Positions 33,990 through 46,610 are shown, numbered from the stretch's first letter. The stretch is 64,000 nt of DNA from Hirundichthys speculiger (GCA_018398805.1 JAGFBZ010000721.1:1-64000); one strand, 5' to 3'. Program-made: numbers and translations. Notes: generated by a model from the sequence alone, not told the origin.

Positions 33990-35895
33990 AATCAGTGAGA
34001 AATGACCCAAAACGTGAACACAAGCTCACAAAGATCAATTCTGTTGTCTTTGCAAAATCGTCAGCAGCTTCAACGTTCCTCTGATGCGGCTTCGCTGTCG
34101 TTTCGTAGCATTTACCCGCCTGGAAATGAATTTTTACGCTTGGTTAACATTAGGAGGAATAAAAAACAATTGACTAAACTCTTTCCATTTTTATCTCCAA
34201 ATAATATCCGTGGTTTTGCATTATTCATGTCTTATGAAATAAAATGCAACCCCGAGTCCTCAGATAGCTACGATGCTGTAAATAAAAGAAAACCTCCCAC
34301 CAAGACTGCAGCTAAAGAAATGTACCTGATCTTAGAGTAAATTTGAACATAATTGGTGGAAGCCTGCACTCTTCTATCATGCATTGTCTTGGTGAAAGAT
34401 GCCTCACCTAAAATAAATAAAATTTAACATTCATATTTCTTCTCCAGCTGTGCAGGCTGCAGATGCAGACTTTTGAACCGGACCATCTGTATTGTTTGAA
34501 GGGCCAGTGAGCCGCGGGGTGAGATTGCTTCAGACAGCTTAGAGGGTCCCCTTGTAGGTTTGGAGGTTGTTTTTAGTGCAACCGTCCAAGATTCGCTCTT
34601 CAGTCGTTTAATTATGCTTGGTCAATCTCGTTTTTCTCTTCCACCATTATTTCCTTGAGTTCGCGATTTGCGCCATAGCTCTGCGAGCTGCTTCTCCACA
34701 TCGCATAGGCTACACGCATCGGATATTACAGTTGTTCTGTAATTACGCCTCCAACCACTAGATGGCAGTGTGGGTTCTTCTCTGCAGCCCTGAAGCCCTT
34801 TGAATGGCTCAAACTGAGCAACAGAGCAAACTAGGAATATCTTAACGTTAGCTGACGCTGATAAATATGGTTCAAAGGAACCACATTCAACCGCTAGGAG
34901 GCGCTGTGACGAGCAGAACTGCGACTGTTTCTATCTGGAATATTTCGTGCTTCTCGTCGCCTCGTGAGTGGAAGGTTGGGCTCGGCGGTGGTCTGTCCGT
35001 TTGCTGGTTTTCATTATTCCCTTTTACAGCCCTTTAAAAAGAAAATGGAGAGTATAAACTGCAACATTTTTCTTTCAATGAACAACCGAGAGCAAAATGG
35101 AAGAAGTTACTCGACAGCACATTGTGATCCTTTTTTTTTTTTAACACGACTTCCAGAAGGTTTGCTGTGTAACAGGAACACTTTCTAACACACTTATCCA
35201 CTTCTTTTTCCTCTCAGATCATCTCTGAGTGTATTGTATCTGACAGCATAACTGCTCTTGTAATACTTTAATTTTAAAGGCTCATGCTTGTGGAAGTCAT
35301 TTAAAAATCTCATAAAGTCTCCTAAAACCTAAAACTTATCATATATAAAACCGAATACCGTTATAACTGTAATCGCAGACGTTTTTCCACCGGACGCATG
35401 AGCCTGCGGTGAAACGAAAGCACCGGCCCTCACGGAAGACACATGTGATTGCGCTCAGGACACCGTCATGGTGATCCGCTGTGGTCGCCCTCGTGAACAT
35501 ATATGGGAATTTTTAATATCGCGGCCGATGAAGCTGAGCGCGCTGCGCTCGGGCCTGAATGAGCTGAGCACCTGCTCTCTGAGGTGAGCCAGGGAGAAAG
35601 TCGTAAAAGCATTTAACAGAAGAAGAAGAATTGGTGGGAAAGTTATTAGGGAGAAAGTATGAAAGGATGGATGTCAGCAGAAAAAATGTCCCTGAGAGTT
35701 TTGTTGAGACGGGTTTGGAAATTATTCATCAAAAATGTCAACTGAGCGTGCAAAGACGTGTGTGCGTGTTACGCGTATTTAACAAAAATTGATCCACGTG
35801 GGCAACGCTGAGTAGCTCCTTGCTGCTTCTACGGGGTTCGAGTGGGTAAGTTTCAGCTCTTCATGGGCTGGTCCTCAACAGGTCGACACAGAAGC
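33990..35895. other. No gene recognised
   Basis: Low-copy sequence. The 112-codon plus frame 34002-34340 is domain-free but not obviously low-complexity. I cannot support it as a gene. It contains the CTCF-type motif at 34755. Confidence 0.35.
34755..34769 (+). promoter_or_regulatory. CTCF-type motif
   Basis: CCACTAGATGGCAGT matches all 15 positions of the CTCF core. A weaker match (CCGCTAGGAGGCGCT) lies on the same strand about 130 bp downstream. Binding is not demonstrated. Confidence 0.45.
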
Positions 35896-36675
35896 TGATG
35901 TGTCAATTCAACTGAATTAAATTCATTTTTATTTGTATAAGCGTCTGTTACAATGTCAATTGTCTCTAGGTGCTTTACAGAGACCCAGATCATGACCCCT
36001 AAGCAAATATCGTTAAATAAAATTCTAATATTGAATCCTAATCAAGGATAATGGCAGGTAAAAACTCCCACAGTGGGAGAAAAAAAAACCTTTAAGCCAA
36101 ACGGTGGTAAGGAAAAACTCCCCTTTAAGAGGAAGAAACCTTGAGCAGGACCTGGATCATATGGGGGGACCTTCCTGATGAAGACCAGCCGGGTAAAGAC
36201 AGAAAAAGAGAGGAGAGACAGGATAGAGAGAGGATGGAGGACAGAGAGAGGAGAGCACACAAATGACTGAATGAAATGACTATATAAACAGATGCAGGTA
36301 GCAGCACTGAGGTGAGATGGTCAGAGGACTAGATCACTGGTCACCACGGCAGCCGACACCCTGAACACACCTACACACACAGGTGGAGGTACAAAACAGC
36401 ACAACAAACTACAGGAAAGAAAATGGAGCACAGTTAAAGAAACAAGGTGCTCCTGATTAACTATGGAATGAGCTGGAGGAGGAGGGAGGAGGAAAGAGGA
36501 GGAAAGGTAGAAGAGCGGTGGAGACACCGCTCAGCAGATCATGTTGGCGTCTCCCTGCAGCGTAGGCCTATAGCAGTATAACTATGACGAAGCTGTGATT
36601 AAGATGAGCTCTACTCTAGTCTGAGCTCCTACAACTATGGCTAGCTATAGCCTCTACACACTCGATAGTTTAGAC

Positions 36676-37686
36676 CAGTGGTTCTCAACTGGTCTGGCCT
36701 TCGGGACCCACAATCACCCCTTAATGACAAGCCGTGACCCAAATTAAGGAAAGTTTCCAACTTCTCAGATTTATTAAATGAAAAGATCATGCAGTTTGAA
36801 TTCGGAGATAGTAGAATAGAATATCACAGAATGCCAACACAAGACATATGTTTAGATAGATAGATAGATAGGTAGGTTAGGTTAGGTAGGTAGGTAGGTA
36901 GGTAGGTAGGTAGGTAGGTAGGTAGGTAGGTAGGTTTAGGTTTTTTTGTGAAAAAATTGGTGAACCAAAATGGCAAAAACCAAAATGACTCCAAGTGGGA
37001 AATATTCCCTTTGATGCTCAATTAGCTGCATTTTAATTAAATCCAAAACACTTCACTTCAGTAACTTCAGCCTTTTTTAACAAACTCAACATGCAAAAAC
37101 ATGAAATAAAAAAGTACAACCACTGAGCAGTAGTTTCAAAAAGAACTTAAATATGTAGCATTTGCTGAGTACCCACTTCCTGAATATATAACAGTTTCCT
37201 ATTAAAACTATCTAGTCACTTATTTAAGCATTAATCATAAGGCTGACATAACAATCAGAACATTTCAGTAACAGCCATTTTTAAGACTCAACAGAGTTTT
37301 TATGCACAAACATGAAATAAAACAGTGCAACAACTGAGCAGTAGTTTCAAAAAGAACTCAAAATATATAGTTTTAGCTGAATAACCATCACTGACCTTTG
37401 TCTTCAAGATAAGAAAATCCATATCTCATATATTCTTCGTTGTATCTGTGTTTCACCTGCTCAACATATGGAAACAAACTTTCCAGGTCTTCTTCTATGG
37501 TGTGAACTGGCGGGTGTCAACTCGCATTACAGGGCATTATCGCCATCTACTGTTAAGGAGTATGAATGACATGCATTTTTTTTTTTTTTTTTTTAGCATT
37601 TCCTTCCCCAGGCAAAGGCCCACGACCCACTGAAAACGGGTCTGTGACCCACTTTTGGGTCGAGACCCACCAGTTGAGAACCACTG
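36676..37686. mobile_element. hAT element nested in LINE
   Basis: Termini CAGTGGTTCTCAACTGG and CCAGTTGAGAACCACTG are perfectly inverse. Perfect 8-bp target duplications GTTTAGAC lie at 36668-36675 and 37687-37694. The 1,011-bp interior is non-coding and contains a GGTA microsatellite. Confidence 0.93.
36868..36933. repeat. (GGTA)n microsatellite
   Basis: About 15 GGTA units with interruptions, preceded by a few GATA units, inside the hAT element. Confidence 0.9.
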
Positions 37687-38084
37687 GTTTAGACTAACTG
37701 TAGGCTTTACTGAACAGAAATGTTTTCAATTTAGTTTTAAAGATGGAGGTGGTGTCAGCCTCCTGAACCCAAACTGGTAGCTGGTTCCTTAATAAAGGTG
37801 CCTGGTAGCAGAAGGCCCGTCCTCCAAATCTACTTTTGGATATTCTAGGAACATCGCTGGTCCGGAACATCCAGGTACGTGTTAACCCAACGCCGAGAAG
37901 GAAAGACAGAGGCACGGTTTTTAGAGGAGCAGTTGGTGCCACGCATGGCTCTGGGAAGCTCCATGAAAACATTTCCAAACAGTTCTGAGTTTAGTGTTTC
38001 AGAGTGAGAAGAGTCACAAGTGGAAGGCATTTAAGACGGTTCCAGGTCTTCCCAGGCGTGGACGGTGGAAAGCCTCTTCTCAGA

Positions 38085-38478
38085 AGCACGACTGAGGTTC
38101 AGAAACCTTCATCTGGACGAACCATGAGACCTCTGGAACAATGTCCCACAGACAGAGGAGACCGAAGTGGAGCTGTTTGCCCTTAATGTCCTGCGCTATA
38201 TTTGCCAAAAACCAAACACGGGCATTTCAGCAAAAATGCCTCATGCCCACTAGCAGGCATGGCAGTGGAGGACGGATAATTTGATGGTTATTCTGCAGTC
38301 ACTGAGTGGTGATTACATTCTAGACACCATTCAAGAGGGCAGTGATCCAAAGCATGGCTTCAAATCTACATCACAACGGCTGAAAAATGAAAGAATTAAG
38401 GTTCTGAAATGGTCTAAACAAAGCACAGACTAAAGCTCAGTTGACATGCTGCAGAAGCAAATAGTCATACAGGAAACA
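38085..38478 (+). pseudogene. Tc1-like transposase C-terminal relic
   Basis: Nucleotide landmarks of the Tc1 catalytic half are in order: a CCAAACACGGGCAT block, a CAGTCACTGAGTGGTGA block, GTGATCCAAAGCATG (the CCAAGCAC region after the second catalytic aspartate) and AATGAAAGAATTAAGG. All frames are broken. Confidence 0.65.
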
Positions 38479-38482
38479 AATA

Positions 38483-39064
38483 CAGTGGTACCTCAACTTA
38501 CGAAGTTAATTCGTTCTGAAAGTCGTTTCGTAAACTGAAAATTTCGTAATTAGAAACACATTTTACCCTATAAATGGCCTAATCTGTTCCAAGGCGCCCA
38601 AAAGTCGGACATAACTTAAAAATTATAAATAGCACATGAAATGACATAAAAACCTGTAAGAAATACGTTACAATTAGATAATTGCACAATTATACTAATG
38701 TAAAGAATAAAGAACAAATATTAACGTGCATTAAAGAATAAAAATTGTTCGTTTACCTTGGTTGCTGGGTTACGCTCATACAGACAAGGGGCCCTCCTAG
38801 CCAATGGGATGCCAGGAAGATGCTGAGCGATAGCCAATGGCAGAGCAGCTCGGACGCACTGCTTTCAAACTGAGATACAGAGCCGACAAGTATGTTTACA
38901 TTTGGTGAACTCTGGGAGCTGCTAGTAGCAGCGCATATTTTGCAACTATTCGTCTTCGTAACCTGGAATAGCTTTCGTATATGGATGCAATATTTTTCCG
39001 AAGAGGCCTTTTCGTTAGCTGGAAATTTCGTTAATAGATACGTTCGTAAGCAGAGGTACCACTG
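38483..39064 (+). mobile_element. Family E Tc1/mariner-type MITE, copy 2
   Basis: TA, CAGTGGTACCTCAACTTACG ... GCAGAGGTACCACTG, TA (39065-39066). The interior matches the 15.7 kb copy. Its right two-thirds are part of the tandem duplication below. Confidence 0.85.
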
Positions 39065-39129
39065 TACCTCATGATAATTTTGCTAAAAGTGGATCTTAGA
39101 TCAAGTTGTTAAATGATGGAGGTACGTAT

Positions 39130-39508
39130 GCCCCGATCATACACCACCCGCTAGCTCCTACCCGCAAATTGCGGGTTTAGGAACCTCTGCTAACCGCTAA
39201 TGCAATCTTCTGCTTCCCTAAAGCCGCTATTTGCTATGCTGACTCCCTTACTCACATTGTAGGTGGTGTAATGGGCGTGTCTTTTGCGCTTTCCGTAAAC
39301 TCAGTATCTTGCGATCGTGGGTTGCGGGTAGCACAACCTGCTCTTAAAGGCAATGGCTGCTGACGCACTGATTGGTTTAACAGGTGGAAAGCCCTAACCA
39401 CTCCCATGCATAATATAGCAGTTAGCGCAGGTAAGATCGCGGGTTAAGGGAGGTGGAAGATTGCGTTCTTTGCGGTGCAACGCCCCTCCCGCTATCCCTT
39501 AATAGAGG
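39130..39508 (+). mobile_element. Family H element, copy 2
   Basis: CCCCGATCATACACC start, with the interior GCAAATTGCGGGTTTAGGAA and GACGCACTGATTGGTTTAAC, as in copies 1 and 3. Its right terminus is lost at the duplication junction. Confidence 0.7.
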
Positions 39509-39524
39509 CTTTATTATTTTATTT

Positions 39525-39935
39525 CTGTAAGAAATACATTTTAGAATTAGTTTATTGCACAATTACACTAATGTAAAGAATAAAGAACATAGATTAAAGT
39601 ACATTAAAGAATAAAAATTGTTCGTTTACCTGGGTTGCTGGGTTATGCTCATACAGACAAGAGGCCCTCCTAGCCAATAGGCTGCCAGGAAGATGCTAAG
39701 CGATAGCCAATGGCAGAGCAGCTCTGGACGCACCGCACTTTCAAACTGAGATACAGAGCCGACAAGTATGTTTATGTTACGGTTTGGAGCTGTGAGTAGC
39801 AGCGCGTATTTCAAACTTTTCGCCTTCGCAATCCTGGAATTTCTTCCATATATGGATGCGATATTATACCGAAGAGGCCTTTTTGTTAGCTGGAAATTTC
39901 GTTAATAGATACGTTCGTAAGCAGAGGTACCACTG
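39525..39935 (+). mobile_element. Family E MITE, partial copy 3 (duplicated)
   Basis: Begins inside the element at the duplication junction (no left terminus) and ends with GCAGAGGTACCACTG. Confidence 0.8.
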
Positions 39936-39996
39936 TACCTCATTATGATTTTGCTAAAAGTGGATTTTTCAAGTTGTTAAATGATGGAGGTACTTA

Positions 39997-40405
39997 GGCC
40001 CCGATCGTACACGTCTCGCTAGCCGCTACCCACAAATTGCGGGTTTAGGAACCTCCGCTAACTGCTAATGCAATCTTCCGCTTCCCTAAAGCCGCTATCC
40101 ACTATGCCAACTCCCTTACTCACATTGTAGGTGTGCCAATGGGCGTGTCTTCTGCGCTTTCCGCAAACTCGGTATCTTGCGATCGCGGGTTGTGGGTAGC
40201 ACAACCTGCTCTTAAAGGCAATGGCTGCTGACGCACTGATTGGTTTAACAGGTAGAACGCCCTAACCACTCCCATGCATAATATAGCGGTTAGCGCAGGT
40301 AAGATTTAGGGAGGTGGAAGATTGCGTTCTTTGCGGTGCAACACACCTCCCGCTACCCGCTATCCCAAAATAGTGGCTTTAGGAGGTTTGATGGAAGATC
40401 GGGCC
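39997..40405 (+). mobile_element. Family H element, copy 3
   Basis: Runs GGCCCCGATCGTACACG to GGAAGATCGGGCC, so the ends are imperfectly inverse. Repeated words (CGCTAACTGCTAATGC, GCTACCCGCTATCCC) occupy both halves. It has no coding capacity. Class unknown. Confidence 0.7.
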
Positions 40406-40409
40406 TTTA

Positions 40410-41900
40410 GATTTTCCCACATATATATCAAATAAAAAAATAAGTTACTTATGCTGAAGTTGCATTTGCTTGATTTTAAGACCCATTACGATCAGATGAT
40501 TTTCATTATTTTCCTCCAAGAAGAAAGAGGGGCCTCTTATCCATGTACATGACTGCAAATCACTCTTACTGTACGTGCATATGATGTAAGACAGAGAAGA
40601 CCGGTGTCCAGCTCCATTCATGGATGCACGTTCATGGATTATTATGCCAAAGGCGTGTGCAACTATGCATCAGATCTGCTTGGGATTGAGACGCTCTGCT
40701 CCGTGAAAAATATTGTGTTTGCGTGCATCTGAAAAATCAATGGGAGACGTTTGTTTAGTCTGCATCCAAGGAGGAAAGCTAACTGTCAATGCACCAGGAA
40801 GCAAAACAAGAAGTGAGAGGACTTTTAATCTGAAAGAAAAGGGAAAAAAAGAAGAAAAAAAAGTCACAAAATCCCCCTTCAGAGTGGCTGTGAAAACACT
40901 AGACGCACATGTGCAGCGTGAGCGACTCGTCCCTGCGGGTGCATGTGAGTTCACGCCATGTGCGACTGTAAACTACCCTACCTTTCATGCACAGACGCAG
41001 ACCGGCTCGCTGGGTGGTGACACTGCTGGCGAGAGAACTAAAAAACTCAAAACGACAAAAGCTGCAACAACAGGAAGATAATTCAGATTTGATTGGTTTC
41101 ACGTGTTCTTCATAAACAACAAAGTTTTCCTGCACCTCCAGCATGTTTTCCTGAAAACATGGAATCCATTTGTCCCACATCTCCATAGAGCCTTTAAACA
41201 CAGCAGCACACACACACACAGTCATCCAGAGCCCACCGCTGTGGCCCTGGGATCTTCTGCAGAAACTTATTTTAAAAACAGCCACTTGGAGCTGCTAAAT
41301 ATAATCTCGAGGGACTCAAAATGTGAATAAGTTTTAGCAGATCCAGACTGCAGCTAGAAATGCTCCGACAGAAGCGTGTGCACTTAAATGCCATTTAAAT
41401 GATACATGGACACAGATATAAAAAGAACGTGCTGCTCCTTTTTTTTTTTTTTTTTTTTAGATTTTGGTTTCAAGCACAGATTGTATAAAAAGAACGGGAC
41501 AAACCCTCTGTGACGTCAACCACAGGTTTTCTGAGGAGCGGACGCCGCTCAACCCTATTAAACTAAAAATGGGCAAGAAGGTTCAGTCACACTGAATCTG
41601 TCCGTCAAGCCTGAAACGAGCAGCGAAGCTGAAACGAGGATTGCCGGAAGTCTGATCGAGCTCCGCCGTGAGCCTTGGTTAGCCGACGCACAGGTGGTCC
41701 AGTTGTTCAACCTGAAAAGGTCCGTGCCAACCTGGGATGCAGATCTGGCTGCATCTTTAAAATGAGAACAATCACTCTTCATTATCTTTATTCATAGCTC
41801 AGAGGTCAGATTCACCAAGCTGTATATGTTTATTTCAGCAAAAAAACTGGCCAGTCTGGAGCCAGCCCCTAGTGGGCATTCAGTGAACTGCAATTTAGGA
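40410..41900. other. No gene recognised
   Basis: Low-copy sequence with a T-run at 41440-41458. A 122-codon frame at 40713-41081 and the opposing 128-codon frame at 40899-41285 overlap and show no domain, so both are probably chance. Confidence 0.4.
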
Positions 41901-41920
41901 CTGCCCCCTAAGATTGGATA

Positions 41921-41921
<1 letters not shown>

Positions 41922-41993
<72 letters not shown>
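41922..41993. repeat. (TA)n microsatellite
   Basis: A run of about 35 TA units with one TGTA interruption at its start, immediately left of a MITE. Confidence 0.95.
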
Positions 41994-41996
<3 letters not shown>

Positions 41997-41999
41997 ACA

Positions 42000-42367
42000 C
42001 AGTCATGGAAAAAATTATTAGATCACCATTTTTTTTCTTCACTTTCTTGTTCATTTTAATACCTGGTACCACTAAACGTCATCATGTGACTAAAACAGAC
42101 AGAAAAGAAAACACTGAATGCATAAAAGCAGTGTTTTTGGCAGTACAACGCCATAGCTATTGATGTAAAAACTTAAGTGATTTAGGTTATAATCAAGAAA
42201 ACCATGAAAATGGTTAAGATATCAGCTCTTAAATCAAACTCTTATGAGCAATCTTTGTGGTTATCGTTATGTTTGTCCAAACAAATGTACCTTTAGTTGT
42301 ACCAGGCATTAAAATGAACAAGAAACTGAAGAAAACAAGGGTGATCTAATAATTTTTTCCATGACTG
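42000..42367. mobile_element. Tc1/mariner-type MITE with about 76-bp inverted repeats
   Basis: CAGTCATGGAAAAAATTATT at the left is the exact inverse of the right end. The match continues past TTAGATCACC and through TTCATTTTAATACCTGGTACC with few mismatches, to about 76 bp. TA lies on the right side, while the left flank has become part of a CA/TA microsatellite. The interior is non-coding. Confidence 0.85.
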
Positions 42368-42584
42368 TATATATATATATAATATATGTGTGTGTGTGTG
42401 TATGTATATATGTATATGTATATGTATATATATATATATATGTATGTGTATATATATATATATATATATGTTATATATATGTATATATTATATATTCTAT
42501 CTATATATCTATCTATCTATATATATATCTGTATTATATCTATGTATATGTGTGTACGTATTTATATGTATGTGTGTGTGTGTG
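42368..42584. repeat. Compound TA/TG/TATC microsatellite
   Basis: Imperfect TATG, TGTG, TATA and CTAT tracts. The frames of 80-90 codons across it are translations of the repeat. Confidence 0.95.
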
Positions 42585-43015
42585 CTGTTTCTTTTTTTTT
42601 CAGTTTTTTTTCTATTAATCTCCCTATGCATTAGAGTCTCTATGCAACTGAGATAATTTATCATGTCATAAAAAGGATTAATGGCTTTGCATAACTGTGC
42701 CAAAACCAAACCATTTCAGCCTGAAGGAGCTGAAAGGTTTAAAAGGGAAAAAAAAAGAAAAGAGAAGAAATATATACATTTATTCATATACATTGGATTA
42801 AATATCCCTTTAAAGGGTTTACCGCTGATATTTCAGTGGTTTAATTAATACATTAAATGGCAGCGGAGACAATTCAGCTGGGAGACTCATTAAATCCTGG
42901 AGCCGTGGGTTCAAACGTCACTTTAAATTCAAGTTTCTAATGGAAACTTTGGAGTAAAAAGTTTTTTTCTGTAATAGCTACATATTAAAAAAAATCTGAA
43001 GACACACACACACAG

Positions 43016-43019
<4 letters not shown>

Positions 43020-43110
<91 letters not shown>

Positions 43111-43131
43111 ACACACACACACGCACACATA
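43020..43131. repeat. (TA)n(CA)n microsatellite
   Basis: About 44 TA units followed by CA/CG units. A (CA)n tract also sits just left, at 43001-43014. Confidence 0.95.
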
Positions 43132-43134
43132 TAT

Positions 43135-44850
43135 TCTGTGTGTTTCTTCTTTTTGAGCGTATTAACTGACAGGTTGGACAACTGCTGAGCAGAAGTGACT
43201 CCAAACACTTTGTGTGTGTTTTTTATCTGGAGCATCTGGATGAAACGCCTGCAGCTTTTTTTCCGTCAAAACAAAACTCCTTGTTGAGTTATGTGCAATA
43301 AGAGAATTTCCGCGCACAATGAGCTCACGTTACAGCCCAAACACCGACTTCAGCTGTGCTGTGAGCTTCAGAGAGACCAGCTCCCCGCTCGCAGCGCGCG
43401 CCAGATGGGCGCGCGGCGTTGGAACAATGCGTCTCCGTCCTCTCCATCCAGGTCAGGGCGGCGCTAATTACTGCAGCCTGATGGTGATTTTAGGGGATCA
43501 TCGGACCATTTGGTATTAATGATTTCTACAGAAAAATCCCACCTCAGACGTTTCCAGATCAAATGTGGAGCTGTAAGTGAGCACGTGCGTCCTGGAAGGA
43601 GGTCCTGCTGCTGGACGCACGGACTGTGCGTAAAAGTCGCTCCAGTCCCGCAGAGAAAAGGAAACACACACCTGTTGCGTTCAGACAGAAATGTGGATCT
43701 AAGCTGTCATTTTAATTCAACTTTTTAAAAAGAAAAGTCCACCTAAATAATTGGGAAATTATTCATTTACTGTAAATTGTTGGTTTTTATTTTCACCTCT
43801 TGCAACAGCCAGTGAGGTGATTTCCCTCAGTTTGACTCACTAAATTACAGATAATTCCTAACCTTCAAAGCTTAAATCATAACTTTTTATTTTGATTGGG
43901 GGGGTTGGTAAAAACGTGCCCGTATTTGTGCGCAGTCATTATCGTTCAGCAGGTTCCGTCATACTTTAATAAATCGCCTCTAAATCTGAAAAAAAAAAAA
44001 AAAAAAAAAAAAAAGAGAGAAAATGGTGAAGTAATGGTCCGCCGGCCACCCGCGTTTTACAGAGCTGTAAAAATAATGGGAGTCATATTGAGCTGCGGTT
44101 CAGATCTGCACAGGCCAAAGGCACCAGTCTGAAGGAGATCCTCACATGTTTACTAAATATCCATCTTTTTTTTCCTTCCTTTAAACGCGAAGTTGAGCGC
44201 AAATGTCGGAAAAAGCAAGTTTATCGGCTCTTCGTTTCGCATCAAGTCAGTTCACCAGCAAAAAGAGAAAAACAATCCTTTTTTTTCCCTGTAACTACCA
44301 CACACACACACACTCACACACACGCACACACACACTGACTATCCAAAGACTCCCTCATGTCAAGGATGTACTTCAGTTTAGTCTGAATATTTGCGCATCA
44401 AAAACAGTACCTGACCGGGAGGATCACGTGCCGAAATGCAACTTAAATAAAGTTGTTAAAAAAAAAAAATTAAAATTAAAATTAAAATAAAGAAAACCCA
44501 CCAGCTGACTTATCAGACAAATCCAGTCCCAGTTTATTTAAAATACTTTTGATTCTGATTTTACTACTTGAGTTTCGTTTTTTTACGACTGTTTGGCTGC
44601 AGAAACAGTTTATGGAGACCTAATATTTATAGAGCATAAATTAGGTTTTATTTCTGTATTACGAATAATTTCATTAAGCATGAATCATTAAAAACATAAT
44701 ATAATCAATAAAACTCATAAAGCAGATAAAAGAATGTTACACGAGTGCAAATCTTTTTATGGAAATCAATTAAATGTTTTCGACAGTTTGCGTTACAACA
44801 GTGGTAATAATTACATTTATGGATTTATTTATTTACTTCCTTGTTGTCTG
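43135..44850. other. No gene recognised; A-run and (CA)n
   Basis: Mostly low-copy. It contains a 26-base A-run at 43989-44014 and a (CA)n tract at 44300-44335. The CpG-rich stretch at 43380-43430 (CTCGCAGCGCGCGCC) has no associated frame. Confidence 0.4.
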
Positions 44851-44851
44851 A

Positions 44852-44859
44852 TTTTTTTT

Positions 44860-44906
<47 letters not shown>
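44852..44906. repeat. T18-G37 homopolymer junction
   Basis: Eighteen T (44852-44869) run directly into 37 G (44870-44906). G-quadruplex-forming on the plus strand, and a likely source of assembly and length error. Confidence 0.95.
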
Positions 44907-44910
<4 letters not shown>

Positions 44911-46255
44911 ATGGGCTTCTCCCGTCCCGGGAACTCCTCCTGAGTTGACCCCGCGGGTGGAAGGATCTAGATTTCCTCAGTGTTTCTGCCCCCGTGTGGC
45001 GCAGCGACACAAGGCTGAGCTCCTCCGCGCACCGCGGGCGTCGCCGGGCCCTGGATGTCCGGGTGGGGGGGGGCTGCAGGCCCGGGGCCTCTCTGGAGAG
45101 GGAGGGGGAGGGGGAGGGGGGTATGAAATAAATAGAGATCAAATTAAAACCACGCATCTATTAAACACACATCCAGTCCAGTCAGAAGTGGAGGAAATGA
45201 ACACGTGTTCAGGCGCCATGAAATGTTTCTGACATCAGCATCTGTATGTTAACGTGTCTGCAGCTGGCACGCGCGCATTTACGGCACCAGGACAGAGGAG
45301 AGCCAGGAGACTGGTAACTGTTGCCTCTGACTGGGAGATTGTGAAGGCTGGAAGTTTCTCAGGCAGCTGGGAGCAGGTGAGGCTGCAGGAGCTTTTACCC
45401 AGAAGCCCCTGTTCAGGGGCTCTAAAACCTTTTATTGTTTTTTCCTCTAATACAGTTTATGCAAACAAGCGTTTCTGAAGCACAAATATAGCAGACAGAT
45501 AGACTCAGACCTGGGGGGTTGTTGTTACAACTGTATAATGAAAGGTTACCCCCCCCCCCCCCCAAAAAAAAAAAGAAAAAAGAAAAGAAAAATATATAAT
45601 AATAATATGTTGAAGCTCATTATAATTACTTAAAAAATTATATATGTATATGTTGTATTTTTTTAAGTCCTAATCATAAGACCTAAAATTGAAAAGCTTC
45701 ATTTGATTTTATTTGTCCTGTGACTGCAGACTGTTGCTGCAGGAAATAAAGGAGAGCAGGAGGAGGAGGAGAGGAGAAAAAGGATGCAGGAGGAGAAGGA
45801 GGAGGAGGAGCAAAGGAGAGGAAGGATGCAGCAGATGGATGCGGCAGAATCACAATCAATAGTTTGTTCAAAAGCAACAGAATAGCAGCAGAAACTCAGA
45901 CAGATTACTCGGTTATTAAAGTAATTGATTAAAAAAAATGTCTGACTTTTTCATTCTTGCAACATAAAATCATAAAGTGGCCGAAAAGGCAGATTGTAAT
46001 AATTTTCTCTTGATTTAATGTCAAGTGTGAATTTTTTTAGTTCATCTTTTATGAGTTTGCCGTCATTTTCAGAAATTAGTACCGGTCTTTTAATCATGTG
46101 TTTTTGTGTAGAAATACAATAAAAATCGTTTGATGGTGGTGAGTCTGAGCGCACGGCGACCTCAGATGAACGGCAGCCTCCAACTTTATTCACTACGGCA
46201 ACTTTTATCTCACATAAATGGTAAACCAAACATTAAGAAAAAAAGAAAATGATAA
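44907..46255. other. GC/CpG-rich stretch, then low-copy DNA; no gene recognised
   Basis: 44907-45125 is GC- and CpG-rich with G-runs, but no credible frame or splice signals are seen. A C15/A11 junction lies at 45549-45574 and a GGA-rich purine tract at 45749-45830. Confidence 0.4.
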
Positions 46256-46322
46256 CAAGGGTTAACCCCTGGTGAACGGATCAGCAGCAGCTGTGCAGCG
46301 CAGTCAGGTGTGTGCTAACACA

Positions 46323-46438
46323 ATGCCAAGAGGGAAAGACATTAGCAATAATCTTAGAGAAGTAACTGCTTGCACCACGTTCACCTGGATAGGGTTATAA
46401 AATGGCGTCCAGATCAATTGGAGTTTAACGTTCTTCGG
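46323..46438 (+). pseudogene. Tc1-like transposase N-terminus, interrupted
   Basis: ATG at 46323 opens MPRGKDISNNLREVTACT, the Tc1 start, and continues toward the point where a hAT has inserted (46439). The Tc1 sequence resumes at 48932 with STMREIVHKW (helix-turn-helix region) and again beyond 49871. Confidence 0.8.
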
Positions 46439-46610
46439 CAGTGGTCCCCAACCTCCGGGCCATGCAGGAAAAAACTAGCTATTTAAGTTTTATTTATTAT
46501 ATGAGTTTAAACAAGCTTTTATTTTGAAATTTTTTTATCTTAAAAATTTACTGTAATCTCTCGGTTACATATCGGTCACTTGAGCACGAAAATGTAACCC
46601 AGCTAGCAAA

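Larger units (their letters stand above)
35903..38045 (-). mobile_element. LINE 3' region (copy 2), interrupted by a hAT
   Basis: The inverse of the unit at 1.9-2.4 kb, extending further upstream (to the GAAGGCCCGTCCTCC and AGGAACATCGCTGGTCC boxes). A hAT at 36676-37686 splits it. No reverse-transcriptase frame is intact. Confidence 0.7.
38654..40394. repeat. Tandem duplication, unit about 871 bp
   Basis: CTGTAAGAAATAC at 38654 and 39525, and ACTGTACCTC at 39061 and 39932, are offset by exactly 871 bases. Later landmarks are offset by 868, from small indels. Each unit holds the right part of family E followed by a family H element. Confidence 0.88.

Noticed and set aside
40713..41285. 122- and 128-codon overlapping frames on opposite strands
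   Set aside because: Mutual overlap, lysine-rich low complexity and no recognisable family.
41922..43131. CRISPR-like or other spaced array
   Set aside because: These are simple TA/CA microsatellites. No spacer-repeat pattern exists, and the genome is eukaryotic.
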